Source of the DNA: Pseudoalteromonas sp. T1lg75 | GTDB taxonomy: Bacteria; Pseudomonadota; Gammaproteobacteria; Enterobacterales; Alteromonadaceae | DNA length: 64,000 nt | NCBI RefSeq assembly: GCF_002964705.1 | Contig: NZ_PQCD01000049.1 | Span: forward strand, 1 to 64,000 | Direction: 5' to 3' | In this document: positions 55,804-64,000 of the stretch, in pieces | Position numbering within the stretch: the first letter of the stretch is position 1 | How the letters are laid out: each line of letters begins with the position of its first letter | Translations under genes and position numbers: made by a program | Notes under the pieces: model-generated | Databases searched by the model: none | Told to the model about the DNA's origin: nothing | The model's input: only the letters and a program-made list of their open reading frames with translations

Positions 55804-56431
55804 CTACAAACGCAGCGCCGGCTCATTGGCCAAGCTGCTGGCTCACGAAGGCATTAGCGACGAACAGGTGCTCGAGGTGATGGCGAAAACGCCGCGCCAC
55901 CTGTTTATCGATGATGTATTGCAACATAAAGCCTACCAGAACACTGCCTTACCCATAGGTCAGGGGCAAACCATTTCTCAGCCCTATATCGTGGCGCTGA
56001 TGACCCAGGTATTACGCCAGCATGGGGTGCACGATAAGGTGCTGGAAATTGGCACTGGCTCGGGCTACCAAAGTGCTATTTTGGCGCAGCTGTTCGACAA
56101 GGTGTATTCGGTTGAGCGCATCAAGGCCTTGCAATGGCAAGCGAAGCGACGTTTACAGCAGCTTGATTTGTACAATGTGGCAATGAAACATGGCGATGGC
56201 TGGAAAGGTTGGGCGTCACAAGCGCCCTTTCAGGGGATTATCGTTACCGCCGCGGCGAAAACCGTGCCACAGCAGTTGCTGGAGCAACTCGACGAGGGCG
56301 GGGTGATGATAGTGCCCATAGGCGATGCAGAGCAAAAATTGATGCTGTATACTCGCTGCGAAAATGAGTTTAAACAACAAGTCATAGCCGATGTGCGCTT
56401 CGTGCCACTGGTGCCTGGCGATATAATTTAA
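55793..56431 (+). CDS. pcm: Protein-L-isoaspartate O-methyltransferase
   Basis: 212 residues. PCMT signature [18 protein letters not shown]-binding [16 protein letters not shown]. Repairs isoaspartyl residues in aged proteins. Overlaps surE by 11 bp. Confidence 0.95.
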   Translation: MITNYKRSAGSLAKLLAHEGISDEQVLEVMAKTPRHLFIDDVLQHKAYQNTALPIGQGQTISQPYIVALMTQVLRQHGVHDKVLEIGTGSGYQSAILAQLFDKVYSVERIKALQWQAKRRLQQLDLYNVAMKHGDGWKGWASQAPFQGIIVTAAAKTVPQQLLEQLDEGGVMIVPIGDAEQKLMLYTRCENEFKQQVIADVRFVPLVPGDII

Positions 56432-56440
56432 GGATATTCT

Positions 56441-57019
56441 TTGCGCCTCTTTACTGCTTTGTACGACGCCGCGCTGCGTTGGGCAAGACACCGCCATGCC
56501 GAGCGTTATCTTGCTGGAATGAGTTTTGCCGAATCGGTTATTTTCCCCGTGCCCCCCGATGTGATGCTGGCCCCCATGTGTTTGGCCAAGCCCTCTACGG
56601 CGTGGCGCTTTGCCTTGCTGACTACCTTGGCCTCGGTGATCGGCGGCATCCTGGGTTATGCCCTGGGTTATTGGCTTTTTGAGCCTGTGGTTGAGCCCTT
56701 GATTGCCTCCATGGGCTGGCAGGATAAATTTGACCATGCGCTGGCCTGGTTTAAGGATTATGGCGTCTGGGTGGTGTTTCTTGCCGGTTTCTCACCCATT
56801 CCCTATAAGGTCTTCACCATAGGTGCGGGCTTGTTACAGATGGCCTTTTTGCCCTTTTTACTGGCCTCGGCCATAGGCCGCGGAGCCCGCTTCTTTTTGG
56901 TGGCGGCGCTGATGAAGTGGGGTGGCGCGCGCATGGAAGAAAAGTTACGCCAATATGTGGAAATCTTGGGCTGGCTTGTCGTCGGCCTGGCAATCGTTTT
57001 ATATTTAGTACTTCGCTAG
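56441..57019 (+). CDS. yqaA: YqaA-family (DedA/SNARE-associated) inner-membrane protein
   Basis: 192 residues from TTG 56441 behind AAGGATATTC. About four to five transmembrane helices; ESVIFPVPPDVMLAPMCLAKP and the DedA-like FSPIPYKVFTIGAGLLQMAF. Family proteins are linked to lipid carriers and the proton gradient; no enzyme activity is known. Lies between pcm and nlpD. Confidence 0.88.
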   Translation: MRLFTALYDAALRWARHRHAERYLAGMSFAESVIFPVPPDVMLAPMCLAKPSTAWRFALLTTLASVIGGILGYALGYWLFEPVVEPLIASMGWQDKFDHALAWFKDYGVWVVFLAGFSPIPYKVFTIGAGLLQMAFLPFLLASAIGRGARFFLVAALMKWGGARMEEKLRQYVEILGWLVVGLAIVLYLVLR

Positions 57020-57037
57020 CTAATGGAAGGGCGCTGC

Positions 57038-57859
57038 ATGAGTTTCAAAAACACCAGTTTATTGCTGCTGGTTTCTTTTGTTATTAGCGCCTGCTCCTCT
57101 CGCACCGCCCCTGCGCCGGTTTCCTCTCTGGAAACTGGTCAGGCCAAGGTGACACGTAAAATTCATATAACCGGTGAACATTACCGGGTGCAAAAAGGCG
57201 ATACCCTCTACTCCATTGCATTTAGTGCAAAGAAAGATGTGCGCGAAGTCGCGAAAATAAACGGTATTAAACCTCCCTATACCATTTATCCCAATCAACT
57301 CATTTACCTAGAATCTCAGTGGCTAAAAAAGAAAAAGCGAGAAAGATACCTTAATTCGAGTAAAAAGCCTAGAAAAACAGGTCAAAAAACCAAAGAAAAT
57401 ATCAAGAAAGAGGTTGCTAAGCCGAATCAACGGGAGTATGTTCAGAATAAGACTAGTAAAAAAAATGTTAGCAAATCGTCAGGAGCAGCTAACAAAATAA
57501 AGTGGAAATGGCCCACCCGGGGGAAAGTAACGCAAGGTTTCTCCAACCGTGAGAATGGCTACAAGGGATTGCAAATAGCGAACAAAACAGGAACGGCTAT
57601 CTCAGCAGCGGCGGACGGTGTGGTTGTTTACGCTGGGGACGCGCTCAGGGGATACGGTAATTTAATCATCGTGAAACATAACGATGATTATCTTAGTGCC
57701 TATGCGCACAACTCGCGTTTACTAGTGAAAGAAAAACAGGATGTCAAAGCAGGGCAAAAAATAGCGGAAATGGGTAGCTCCGAGTCTTCTATCACTGCAC
57801 TTCGGTTTGAAATACGGTATAGAGGCAAGGCGGTAAACCCAGTTAATTTTTTACCTTAG
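57038..57859 (+). CDS. nlpD: NlpD: LysM/LytM amidase activator lipoprotein
   Basis: 273 residues from ATG 57038 (AAGGGCGCTGC upstream). Lipobox VISAC, a LysM domain (~48-92, YRVQKGDTLYSIAF), a Lys/Ser/Asn-rich linker (~93-155) and a C-terminal LytM (M23-like) domain. That domain lacks the zinc ligands (GYKGLQIAN in place of HxGxD), as in NlpD/EnvC, so it activates AmiC rather than cutting. The linker and the domain are visibly AT-richer than neighbours. Confidence 0.92.
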   Translation: MSFKNTSLLLLVSFVISACSSRTAPAPVSSLETGQAKVTRKIHITGEHYRVQKGDTLYSIAFSAKKDVREVAKINGIKPPYTIYPNQLIYLESQWLKKKKRERYLNSSKKPRKTGQKTKENIKKEVAKPNQREYVQNKTSKKNVSKSSGAANKIKWKWPTRGKVTQGFSNRENGYKGLQIANKTGTAISAAADGVVVYAGDALRGYGNLIIVKHNDDYLSAYAHNSRLLVKEKQDVKAGQKIAEMGSSESSITALRFEIRYRGKAVNPVNFLP

Positions 57860-57923
57860 CGCGACGGGCAATAAAAGTAATTTAGTGTAGGGACAAGTCT
57901 AAATTACACGGGAGGGTACTCTG

Positions 57924-59129
57924 ATGGGTCAAACCGCAAAAATTGAAAGCACGAACGACAACAGTAATGATTCGGACGTCCTCGATGAGCCAAAGGAAGA
58001 ACTCCTTGAGCAGGTTGAAGACGATAATGACGATGAGTTGTTTGCCAAAGACGACAACGTTAAAAACCTCGATGCCACGCAACTATATTTAGGTGAGATT
58101 GGCTTCTCGCCGCTGCTAAGCGCCGAAGAAGAAGTCTATTTTGCACGTAAGGCGCTGCGCGGTTGTGAAGCATCACGCAAACGCATGATCGAAAGTAACC
58201 TGAGGCTGGTGGTAAAAATCGCCCGAAGATACAACAATCGTGGTCTCGCCCTACTGGATCTCATCGAAGAGGGTAACCTGGGTCTTATCCGTGCGGTAGA
58301 AAAGTTTGATCCAGAACGGGGTTTTCGCTTTTCAACCTATGCCACCTGGTGGATACGCCAAACCATAGAGCGGGCGATCATGAACCAAACCCGCACCATT
58401 CGCCTACCTATCCACGTAGTTAAAGAGCTCAATGTTTATTTACGTACCGCCCGCGAGTTAACGCAGCAACTTGACCATGAACCGACCGCCGAAGAAATCG
58501 CCGAGCGTTTAGATAAACCGGTGGAAGACGTATCTAAGATGTTGCGTTTGAACGAAAAAATTTCCTCTGTCGACACCCCAATCGGGGGAGACAATGATAA
58601 GGCGTTACTCGATATCATAGCCGATGAGAAGGGCCGAGGTCCCGAAGGGGAAGTGCAGAATAACGACATCAACAGCCACATTGTCCATTGGCTTGATGAA
58701 TTAAACCCGAAGCAAAGGGAAGTATTGGCACGCCGTTTCGGTCTATTGGGTTATGAACCTTCAACCCTGGAAGATGTAGGTCGCGAAATTGGCCTGACTC
58801 GAGAGCGAGTTCGACAAATACAGGTGGAAGCGCTGCGTCGTCTTAAAGATATGCTGCAGCACGAAGGGCTCAACACCGAGAGCTTGTCGGCAGCGCCATT
58901 GCCGTTAATGGCCGGCTGTTGCTCGAGCTGTTTAAGCTTGCGTTTGGCATTGCTGATCACCGCCTTGGGCACGCCGGCGAGAGCCGCGACCTGCAGACCG
59001 AAACTCTTGCTTGCCGGCCCTTCTAATACCTTATGCATAAAGGCAATGGTGTCATTGTGCTCTATGGCATCAAGGTGCACATTGACCAGTCCCGACTCCT
59101 GCTCCGCCAGTTCGGTGAGCTCAAAGTAA
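57924..59129 (+). CDS. rpoS: RNA polymerase sigma factor RpoS, 3' end altered
   Basis: Conserved RpoS to about residue 321 (58886): region 1.2 [11 protein letters not shown], region 2 [17 protein letters not shown] and [11 protein letters not shown], region 3, and region 4 [21 protein letters not shown]. coli RpoS ends within ten residues of the equivalent point (GLNIEALFRE). Here GLNTESL is followed by about 80 residues ([11 protein letters not shown]...), which are the reverse complement of mutS, until TAA at 59127. The last few native residues and the stop are missing. The 80-residue tail would be added to the DNA-binding region 4, so activity is uncertain. Normally follows nlpD as here, with its promoter in nlpD. 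Confidence 0.9.
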   Translation: MGQTAKIESTNDNSNDSDVLDEPKEELLEQVEDDNDDELFAKDDNVKNLDATQLYLGEIGFSPLLSAEEEVYFARKALRGCEASRKRMIESNLRLVVKIARRYNNRGLALLDLIEEGNLGLIRAVEKFDPERGFRFSTYATWWIRQTIERAIMNQTRTIRLPIHVVKELNVYLRTARELTQQLDHEPTAEEIAERLDKPVEDVSKMLRLNEKISSVDTPIGGDNDKALLDIIADEKGRGPEGEVQNNDINSHIVHWLDELNPKQREVLARRFGLLGYEPSTLEDVGREIGLTRERVRQIQVEALRRLKDMLQHEGLNTESLSAAPLPLMAGCCSSCLSLRLALLITALGTPARAATCRPKLLLAGPSNTLCIKAMVSLCSMASRCTLTSPDSCSASSVSSK

Positions 59130-61333
59130 TGGGTTGCAAACAAGGTCTTGGCATTGATCTTATGCGCCAGATAATCTGCCGTGGCATAGGCCAGGGAGAG
59201 ACCGTCATAGGTACTGGTGCCGCGACCAATTTCATCCATTAATACCAGGGAATGCTGGCTGGCATTATTCAAAATGGTGGCGGTTTCCGTCATCTCAACC
59301 ATAAAGGTTGAGCGCCCGGAGGCCAGGTCGTCACTGGCACCGATACGGGTAAATATGCGGTCGACTAGGCCGATATTAGCGCTTGCTGCAGGCACATAAC
59401 AGCCGATGTGGGCCATTAGTACGATCAGCGCGGTTTGACGCATATAGGTAGATTTACCGCCCATATTGGGACCGGTGATCATCAACATGCGACGCTGACT
59501 ATTAAGCTCTATGGGGTTGGCGATAAAGGGGTCGCGCATCACCTGTTCGACCACAGGGTGGCGGCCTTCGCTAATGCTGATGGCATCGCCTTCATCAAGC
59601 GCCGGCTTGCAATAGTTCAGGGTCAGCGCGCGCTCGGCAAAGTTATTGAGTACATCGAGCTCGCTTAGCGAGGCCGCTAAACGCTGTAAGCGCTCCAAGT
59701 GCGGGGCGATTAGCGTGAATAACTCTTCATAAAGCTGTTTTTCCAGTGCCAGGGCCTGTGACTGGCTGCCTAATACCTTGTCCTCGTGCTCTTTAAGCTC
59801 GGGAATAATATAACGCTCGTTGTTTTTTAGGGTTTGGCGACGAATATAGTGATCCGGCACCAGGTGCGAGTTAGCGCGGCTAATATCGATATAAAAACCA
59901 TGCACCTTGTTGTAACCGATTTTTAGGGTGCTGATCCCCGTGGCTTGGCGTTCGCGCTCCTCCATGGCTTCGAGCACATCGGTGGCACCCTGCGAGAGGT
60001 TGCGCCAATGGTCGAGCTCCTGGTTATAGCCCTCGGCAATCACGCCGCCGTCGCGAATAAGCACGGGTGGATTGTCAATAATGGCGCGCTCAAGTAACTC
60101 CAATAGCTCTTCATTGGGCTCACAGGCATTGGCGATTTGTGCCAGGCGTCGTTGCGTAGCGGTGCCGAGCATGCCCTTTAATTCGGGCAGCTGTTGTAGC
60201 GCCGAGCGCAAACGGGACAGATCCCTGGGTCTGGCATTGCCCAGTGCTAAGCGGGCAACGATACGCTCGATATCGCCGACAGTGCGCAGTAAGGGATGCA
60301 GCTCAAGGTACCAGCCCTGCTCGATCAGGGATTCGATGGCATCGAGGCGCAGAGTCAGTTCATCGCGGCAGCGTATCGGGTTATGAATACGGCGCTTAAG
60401 CAGGCGTGAGCCCATGGGCGTGGCGGTTTTATCCAAAACGGCCGCCAGGGTGTTTTCTATCCCACCGCCCAGGTTTTGGGTCAGCTCGAGATTTTTTCGG
60501 GTAGCGCTGTCGAGTACCACCGCCTGACTGTCTTGCTCCAGGCTGATGGCGTTGATGTGCGGCAGAGCGGTGCGCTGGGTGTCTTTAACGTATTGCAGCA
60601 AGCAACCCGCGGCTACCAATCCGAGCTTGGCATCATTGACGCCAAAACCAATTAAGTCTTGAGTGCCAAACTGCTGGCACAGAGAAGTGATGGCGGTGTC
60701 CAGGTCGAACTCCCATTCCGGGCGACGACGCATGCCTTTGATATGCTCGATAAGGCCCATATCGCTGAAGCTTTCCGAATACAGCAGCTCGGCGGGGTTA
60801 AGGCGTTGTAGGGTCGATTTAAAGGCGTCGGCGTCGGCACACTCGACGATATTAAAGCGTCCGGAATTGATATCCAGGTAGGCAACACCAAAATAGTCGC
60901 TGCTGCCTTGGCACACACTAACCAGCAGATTGTCTTGACGTTCGTTAAGCAGGGCTTCGTCGGTTACCGTTCCCGGGGTAACGATACGTACTACCTTGCG
61001 CTCAACCGGGCCCTTGCTGGTAGCCGGATCGCCAACCTGTTCACCAATGGCCACCGATTCACCAAGCTGAACCAGGCGTGCCAAATAATTTTCTACCGCG
61101 TGATAGGGCACACCCGCCATAGGGATCGGAGCGCCGCCGGCTTTGCCGCGGTAAGTCTGCGAAATATCTAATAACTCTGCCGCGCGGATGGCATCATCGA
61201 AAAACAGCTCATAGAAGTCCCCCATCCGATAGAAGAGTAAAATATCGGGATGTTGTGCCTTAATGCGCAAGTATTGCTGCATCATTGGGGTTTGTTGTTT
61301 TATATTATCTTCACTATAGAGATTTGCCGACAT
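58751..61333 (-). CDS. mutS: DNA mismatch repair protein MutS, C-terminus replaced
   Basis: Intact mismatch-recognition domain (GDFYELF, Phe-x-Glu), connector, lever, clamp, and ATPase (Walker [31 protein letters not shown]). Normal sequence runs to about [10 protein letters not shown] (near 58877). The remaining ~40 residues are the antisense of rpoS, ending at TAA 58751-58753. The natural C-terminal ~40 residues (tetramerisation region, PRQALE-type motif) are absent. Dimer-based repair may persist. Start ATG 61333 lies 24 bp from the divergent pncC start. Confidence 0.9.
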   Translation of the reverse strand: MSANLYSEDNIKQQTPMMQQYLRIKAQHPDILLFYRMGDFYELFFDDAIRAAELLDISQTYRGKAGGAPIPMAGVPYHAVENYLARLVQLGESVAIGEQVGDPATSKGPVERKVVRIVTPGTVTDEALLNERQDNLLVSVCQGSSDYFGVAYLDINSGRFNIVECADADAFKSTLQRLNPAELLYSESFSDMGLIEHIKGMRRRPEWEFDLDTAITSLCQQFGTQDLIGFGVNDAKLGLVAAGCLLQYVKDTQRTALPHINAISLEQDSQAVVLDSATRKNLELTQNLGGGIENTLAAVLDKTATPMGSRLLKRRIHNPIRCRDELTLRLDAIESLIEQGWYLELHPLLRTVGDIERIVARLALGNARPRDLSRLRSALQQLPELKGMLGTATQRRLAQIANACEPNEELLELLERAIIDNPPVLIRDGGVIAEGYNQELDHWRNLSQGATDVLEAMEERERQATGISTLKIGYNKVHGFYIDISRANSHLVPDHYIRRQTLKNNERYIIPELKEHEDKVLGSQSQALALEKQLYEELFTLIAPHLERLQRLAASLSELDVLNNFAERALTLNYCKPALDEGDAISISEGRHPVVEQVMRDPFIANPIELNSQRRMLMITGPNMGGKSTYMRQTALIVLMAHIGCYVPAASANIGLVDRIFTRIGASDDLASGRSTFMVEMTETATILNNASQHSLVLMDEIGRGTSTYDGLSLAYATADYLAHKINAKTLFATHYFELTELAEQESGLVNVHLDAIEHNDTIAFMHKVLEGPASKSFGLQVAALAGVPKAVISNAKRKLKQLEQQPAINGNGAADKLSVLSPSCCSISLRRRSASTCICRTRSRVRPISRPTSSRVEGS

Positions 61334-61357
61334 GCACTCACTCGAATAAGGATGGTT

Positions 61358-61864
61358 ATGAACTTACAACAAAGGTTTACTGCCAATACACAAACCCTTG
61401 CCGCGCAACTGGGCGTTATTTTAACGGATAAGCAGATGATGATCACTACCGCTGAGTCATGCACCGGCGGTGGTATTGCCTATGCCATTACCGACACCCC
61501 AGGAAGCTCACGTTATTTTGCCGAAGCAGCGGTGACATACAGCAATGAGGCCAAGCAGGAACGCCTTGGCGTATCAGCGCAAACCCTGGCCCAATTTGGT
61601 GCCGTCAGCGAACAAACCGTCGCAGAAATGGCACGCGGCGCGGCCCATGCGGCGCAAGCGGATGTGGCCGTGGTTACCTCGGGCATTGCCGGTCCGGATG
61701 GCGGCAGTGATGATAAGCCGGTGGGATTGGTATGGTTTGCTGTGTACTTTGATCAGCAGGTCTATACCGAAGAGTGCCAATTTAATGGGGATCGCGCCTA
61801 TGTGCGTGAGCAGGCCATCAGTCACGCCTTGGACATGGTAGTAAAAATTTTAGAATCTGCTTGA
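61358..61864 (+). CDS. pncC: Nicotinamide-nucleotide amidase (CinA C-terminal domain)
   Basis: 168 residues from ATG 61358, six bases after AAGGATGGTT. CinA-C domain only: [54 protein letters not shown]. Deamidates NMN to NaMN for NAD recycling. Upstream neighbour of recA, as often seen. Confidence 0.93.
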   Translation: MNLQQRFTANTQTLAAQLGVILTDKQMMITTAESCTGGGIAYAITDTPGSSRYFAEAAVTYSNEAKQERLGVSAQTLAQFGAVSEQTVAEMARGAAHAAQADVAVVTSGIAGPDGGSDDKPVGLVWFAVYFDQQVYTEECQFNGDRAYVREQAISHALDMVVKILESA

Positions 61865-61888
61865 TACTGTAATTTCATACAGTATACT
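61861..61888 (+). promoter_or_regulatory. recA promoter with LexA (SOS) box
   Basis: TTGATA (-35, 61861-61866), 16 bp, TATACT (-10, 61883-61888). A consensus LexA box CTGTAATTTCATACAG (61867-61882; CTGT-N8-ACAG) fills the spacer. It lies 59 bp before recA and supports SOS induction of recA. Confidence 0.9.
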
Positions 61889-61947
61889 AAGCTTCATTAA
61901 GTCACCAAGCATTATGAGCTTGGCGGTCAATGATTTTGGAGAAAACA

Positions 61948-62997
61948 ATGAACGATAACAAGCAAAAAGCCTTAAGCGCTGCGCTTTCACAAATTGAGCG
62001 CCAATTTGGTAAGGGCTCAATCATGAAGCTAGGCGACAGCCAGGCTTTGGACGTTGAAGCCATTTCTACCGGTTCACTGGGTATTGATATTGCCTTGGGC
62101 ATTGGTGGTCTACCTACCGGCCGTGTAGTGGAAATTTATGGTCCGGAATCATCGGGTAAAACCACATTGACCTTGCAGGTTGTCGCTCAAGCCCAGCGCC
62201 AGGGTAAAACCTGTGCCTTCGTTGATGCCGAGCACGCCCTTGACCCAGTTTACGCTGAGAAATTAGGCGTAAATGTTGAAGAATTACTGGTTTCTCAGCC
62301 GGACACCGGTGAGCAAGCGTTAGAGATCTGTGACATGCTGGTGCGTTCGGGCGCCGTTGACGTGGTTATCGTCGACTCGGTGGCCGCACTAACACCAAAA
62401 GCGGAAATTGAAGGTGAAATGGGTGACAGCCATGTTGGTTTGCAGGCCCGTTTGATGTCACAGGCGCTGCGTAAGCTAACAGGTAATATCAAGCGTTCAA
62501 ACACCCTGTGTATCTTCATCAACCAAATCCGTATGAAGATTGGTGTGATGTTCGGTAACCCGGAAACGACCACAGGTGGTAACGCGCTGAAGTTCTATTC
62601 ATCGGTTCGCCTTGATATTCGTCGCATTGGCTCGGTAAAAGACGGCGATGAAGTAGTGGGTAACGAAACCCGCGTTAAGGTAGTGAAGAACAAGGTAGCA
62701 CCGCCGTTTAAGCAAGCCGAATTTATCATCATGTATGGTGAAGGTATCTCGAAAGAGGGCGAGCTTATCGACCTGGGCGTGAAGCACAAGCTGATTGAAA
62801 AGTCAGGTGCCTGGTATAGCTACAATGGTTCGAAAGTAGGCCAGGGTAAGTCGAACTCAATCAAGTTCTTAAAAGAGAATGTTGAAATTGCCAATGAGAT
62901 CGAAGGCAAGCTGCGTGAAATGCTGTTGCTAAAGGCCACCATTAAACCGGAAGAGGGTGAAGTCAACCCGCTTGCCGAAGAGATGGATGCCGAATAA
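61948..62997 (+). CDS. recA: Recombinase RecA
   Basis: 349 residues from ATG 61948 (TTTGGAGAAAACA upstream); the longer frame lacks an RBS. Walker [24 protein letters not shown], and the acidic C-terminus ([15 protein letters not shown]). Homologous recombination and SOS coprotease. No recX follows; a terminator does. Confidence 0.97.
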   Translation: MNDNKQKALSAALSQIERQFGKGSIMKLGDSQALDVEAISTGSLGIDIALGIGGLPTGRVVEIYGPESSGKTTLTLQVVAQAQRQGKTCAFVDAEHALDPVYAEKLGVNVEELLVSQPDTGEQALEICDMLVRSGAVDVVIVDSVAALTPKAEIEGEMGDSHVGLQARLMSQALRKLTGNIKRSNTLCIFINQIRMKIGVMFGNPETTTGGNALKFYSSVRLDIRRIGSVKDGDEVVGNETRVKVVKNKVAPPFKQAEFIIMYGEGISKEGELIDLGVKHKLIEKSGAWYSYNGSKVGQGKSNSIKFLKENVEIANEIEGKLREMLLLKATIKPEEGEVNPLAEEMDAE

Positions 62998-63019
62998 GGC
63001 GTAAAGAATAAGAGTAAGT

Positions 63020-63046
63020 AAAACCAGCCCTAGGGCTGGTTTTTTT
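63020..63046 (+). terminator. recA terminator
   Basis: AAACCAGCCCTAGGGCTGG followed by TTTTTTT. Confidence 0.9.
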
Positions 63047-63090
63047 ATGCCAGTTTGATGGCACTATACAAACATAAAAGAAAGACAAAT

Positions 63091-63129
63091 AAAAAGCCGC
63101 CGCCTCAGTAATGGGGCGGCGGCTTTTTA
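63091..63129. terminator. Second hairpin (bidirectional)
   Basis: AAAAAGCCGCCGCC / GGCGGCGGCTTTTT around CTCAGTAATG. Also positioned to end the minus-strand porin at 63306. Confidence 0.8.
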
Positions 63130-63130
63130 A

Positions 63131-63289
63131 TACCAATTCTGTTAAGTATGTGATCAGATATAGCGCTGGATAAATGATGTGATAGCAAGGCGGAATTTTT
63201 CATAGGTAGTATTCTACATAGAAAAATTCCAACACAGTTAGCACGATATTTAGCCCGCTAGAATGATTAGCTATTTAAGTGAATTGGTA
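63131..63289. mobile_element. MITE-like element with TACCAATTC inverted ends
   Basis: About 159 bp starting TACCAATTC and ending GAATTGGTA, with an internal near-palindrome (GGAATTTTTCATAGG ... CTACATAGAAAAATTCC). No ORF. The terminal sequence ATACCAATTC is common in short repeats of Shewanella-type genomes (from memory). No target duplication could be fixed beyond the flanking A/T bases. Confidence 0.6.
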
Positions 63290-63305
63290 TACATGCTGAA
63301 TGCGG

Positions 63306-64000
63306 TTAAAACGCGTACTTGGCTGAGAACTGCAGACGGTCCAGATCGCCATCGGCACCGCTTTCGGTTTCGCGCTCGGCATGTTTAAACTCGACCCCGA
63401 AGGTGAGCTTTTTCACCGGTGAGTACAGCAGGTTGGCGCTGTAGCTGACACTGCTTTCCGTGGGATCGCCGCTAAAGGCAAGCAGATCGGTATTGTTATC
63501 GGCGCTAAAGAAGGAATACAGGAAGGTAGAGCGCAGTTGCTCGTTCCAGTGGTGTTGATAGCCGATAAAGCCTGAGGTGGAGTCGATGGCATCCAGATCA
63601 TCGCCATCGTAGACCGCGCCATGAGCCACGTTAAGACCTATGTAGCGACCTAAGCCCTTACCATGGGTGAGCATAAACTTGATATTGTCTTCACCCAGAT
63701 TGTAGCGCCCGGACACACTGACACCAAAAGAGGTCTCGTCTTCGTCTGCGCCGCCTTGCTTATAAGTGAGCTGGCGGGCCAAGCCGGTCACCACGATTTG
63801 CCCCCAATCGGCATTGTGGTTATAACGAGCGGTGAAATCCGGCATGCTGGCATCGTCGGTCTCGACACGGGCGCCGTTCACCGTGATGGTGCTTTCCGGG
63901 TTTTCAATCGAGAAAGCCCAATTACCTACGCTGTAACGTGCCTGTGCTTGACGGGCAAACACTGTACCTTCTGTCGGGCCAACGAAATCCAGAGTTTCCG
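63306..64000 (-). CDS. Outer-membrane porin (DcaP-like), cut by window end
   Basis: The frame is open to the window end: before the first GTG (63962) it reads ETLDFVGPTEGTVF, so the true start lies beyond 64000. About 230 residues visible; alternating beta strands, and the C-terminal signal ends LQFSAKYAF with a terminal Phe as in trimeric porins. FVGPTEGTVFARQAQARYSVGNWAFSIENPE recalls the DcaP-like porin family. Substrate unknown. Confidence 0.75.
   Translation of the reverse strand, partial: ETLDFVGPTEGTVFARQAQARYSVGNWAFSIENPESTITVNGARVETDDASMPDFTARYNHNADWGQIVVTGLARQLTYKQGGADEDETSFGVSVSGRYNLGEDNIKFMLTHGKGLGRYIGLNVAHGAVYDGDDLDAIDSTSGFIGYQHHWNEQLRSTFLYSFFSADNNTDLLAFSGDPTESSVSYSANLLYSPVKKLTFGVEFKHAERETESGADGDLDRLQFSAKYAF

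Overview
The window looks like the chromosome of a marine-type gammaproteobacterium of the Alteromonadales (Shewanella / Pseudoalteromonas / Alteromonas relatives). This rests on conserved gene orders: tadA-mltF-purL; fldB-xerD-dsbC-recJ-prfB-lysS; a tRNA-Ser(GCU) + tRNA-Arg(ACG) cluster; ftsB-ispD-ispF-truD-surE-pcm-yqaA-nlpD-rpoS facing mutS, then pncC-recA; plus DUF3087 and DUF2947 genes. The genus cannot be fixed from the sequence alone.

Layout. 1-890: tail of an rRNA operon. It holds a spacer, a 23S gene that jumps from its first ~10 nt to its last ~150 nt, a 5S gene and two near-identical terminators. 890-9,000: gsk, tadA, a tiny L34-like ORF, mltF and purL. 9,000-14,500: the ydbH-ynbE-ydbL envelope-lipid operon, an S41-like protease and a MetF-like reductase. 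14,500-27,400: M16 protease, srmB/trmN, fldB/xerD, dsbC, recJ, prfB (programmed +1 frameshift) and lysS. 27,570-30,430: a tRNA cluster followed by a repeat-rich accessory stretch. It contains a 347-bp-period direct repeat, REP-like hairpins, and an AT-rich orphan gene followed by a site resembling a Vibrio-type integron attC. 30,430-41,040: a peptidoglycan-scavenging locus. 41,100-51,750: lysA, an NhaC antiporter, a porin / periplasmic-binding / diguanylate-cyclase operon, an Nramp-like transporter and a MoxR/VWA pair. 51,800-63,050: the cell-division / isoprenoid / stress operon ending in nlpD-rpoS, then mutS, pncC and recA. 63,130-64,000: a MITE-like repeat and a porin cut by the window end.

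The most coherent system is the peptidoglycan locus. Six tightly packed genes encode an NlpC/P60 endopeptidase, a YkuD protein, a sodium/solute symporter, a BadF-type sugar kinase, the MurNAc-6-P etherase MurQ and the exo-muramidase NamZ. They are followed by a convergent MurR-like RpiR regulator and a divergent lipoprotein that joins an AmiD-type zinc amidase to an AmiE/beta-lactamase-type domain. Together they suggest PTS-independent MurNAc use: periplasmic trimming, sodium-driven uptake, kinase, etherase. The symporter reading frame is broken by one missing base.

Three lesions need checking as either real mutations or assembly/sequencing errors: the 23S internal deletion between CTAAGCG repeats; a tail-to-tail rpoS/mutS junction in which both genes lack their natural ends; and the symporter frameshift.
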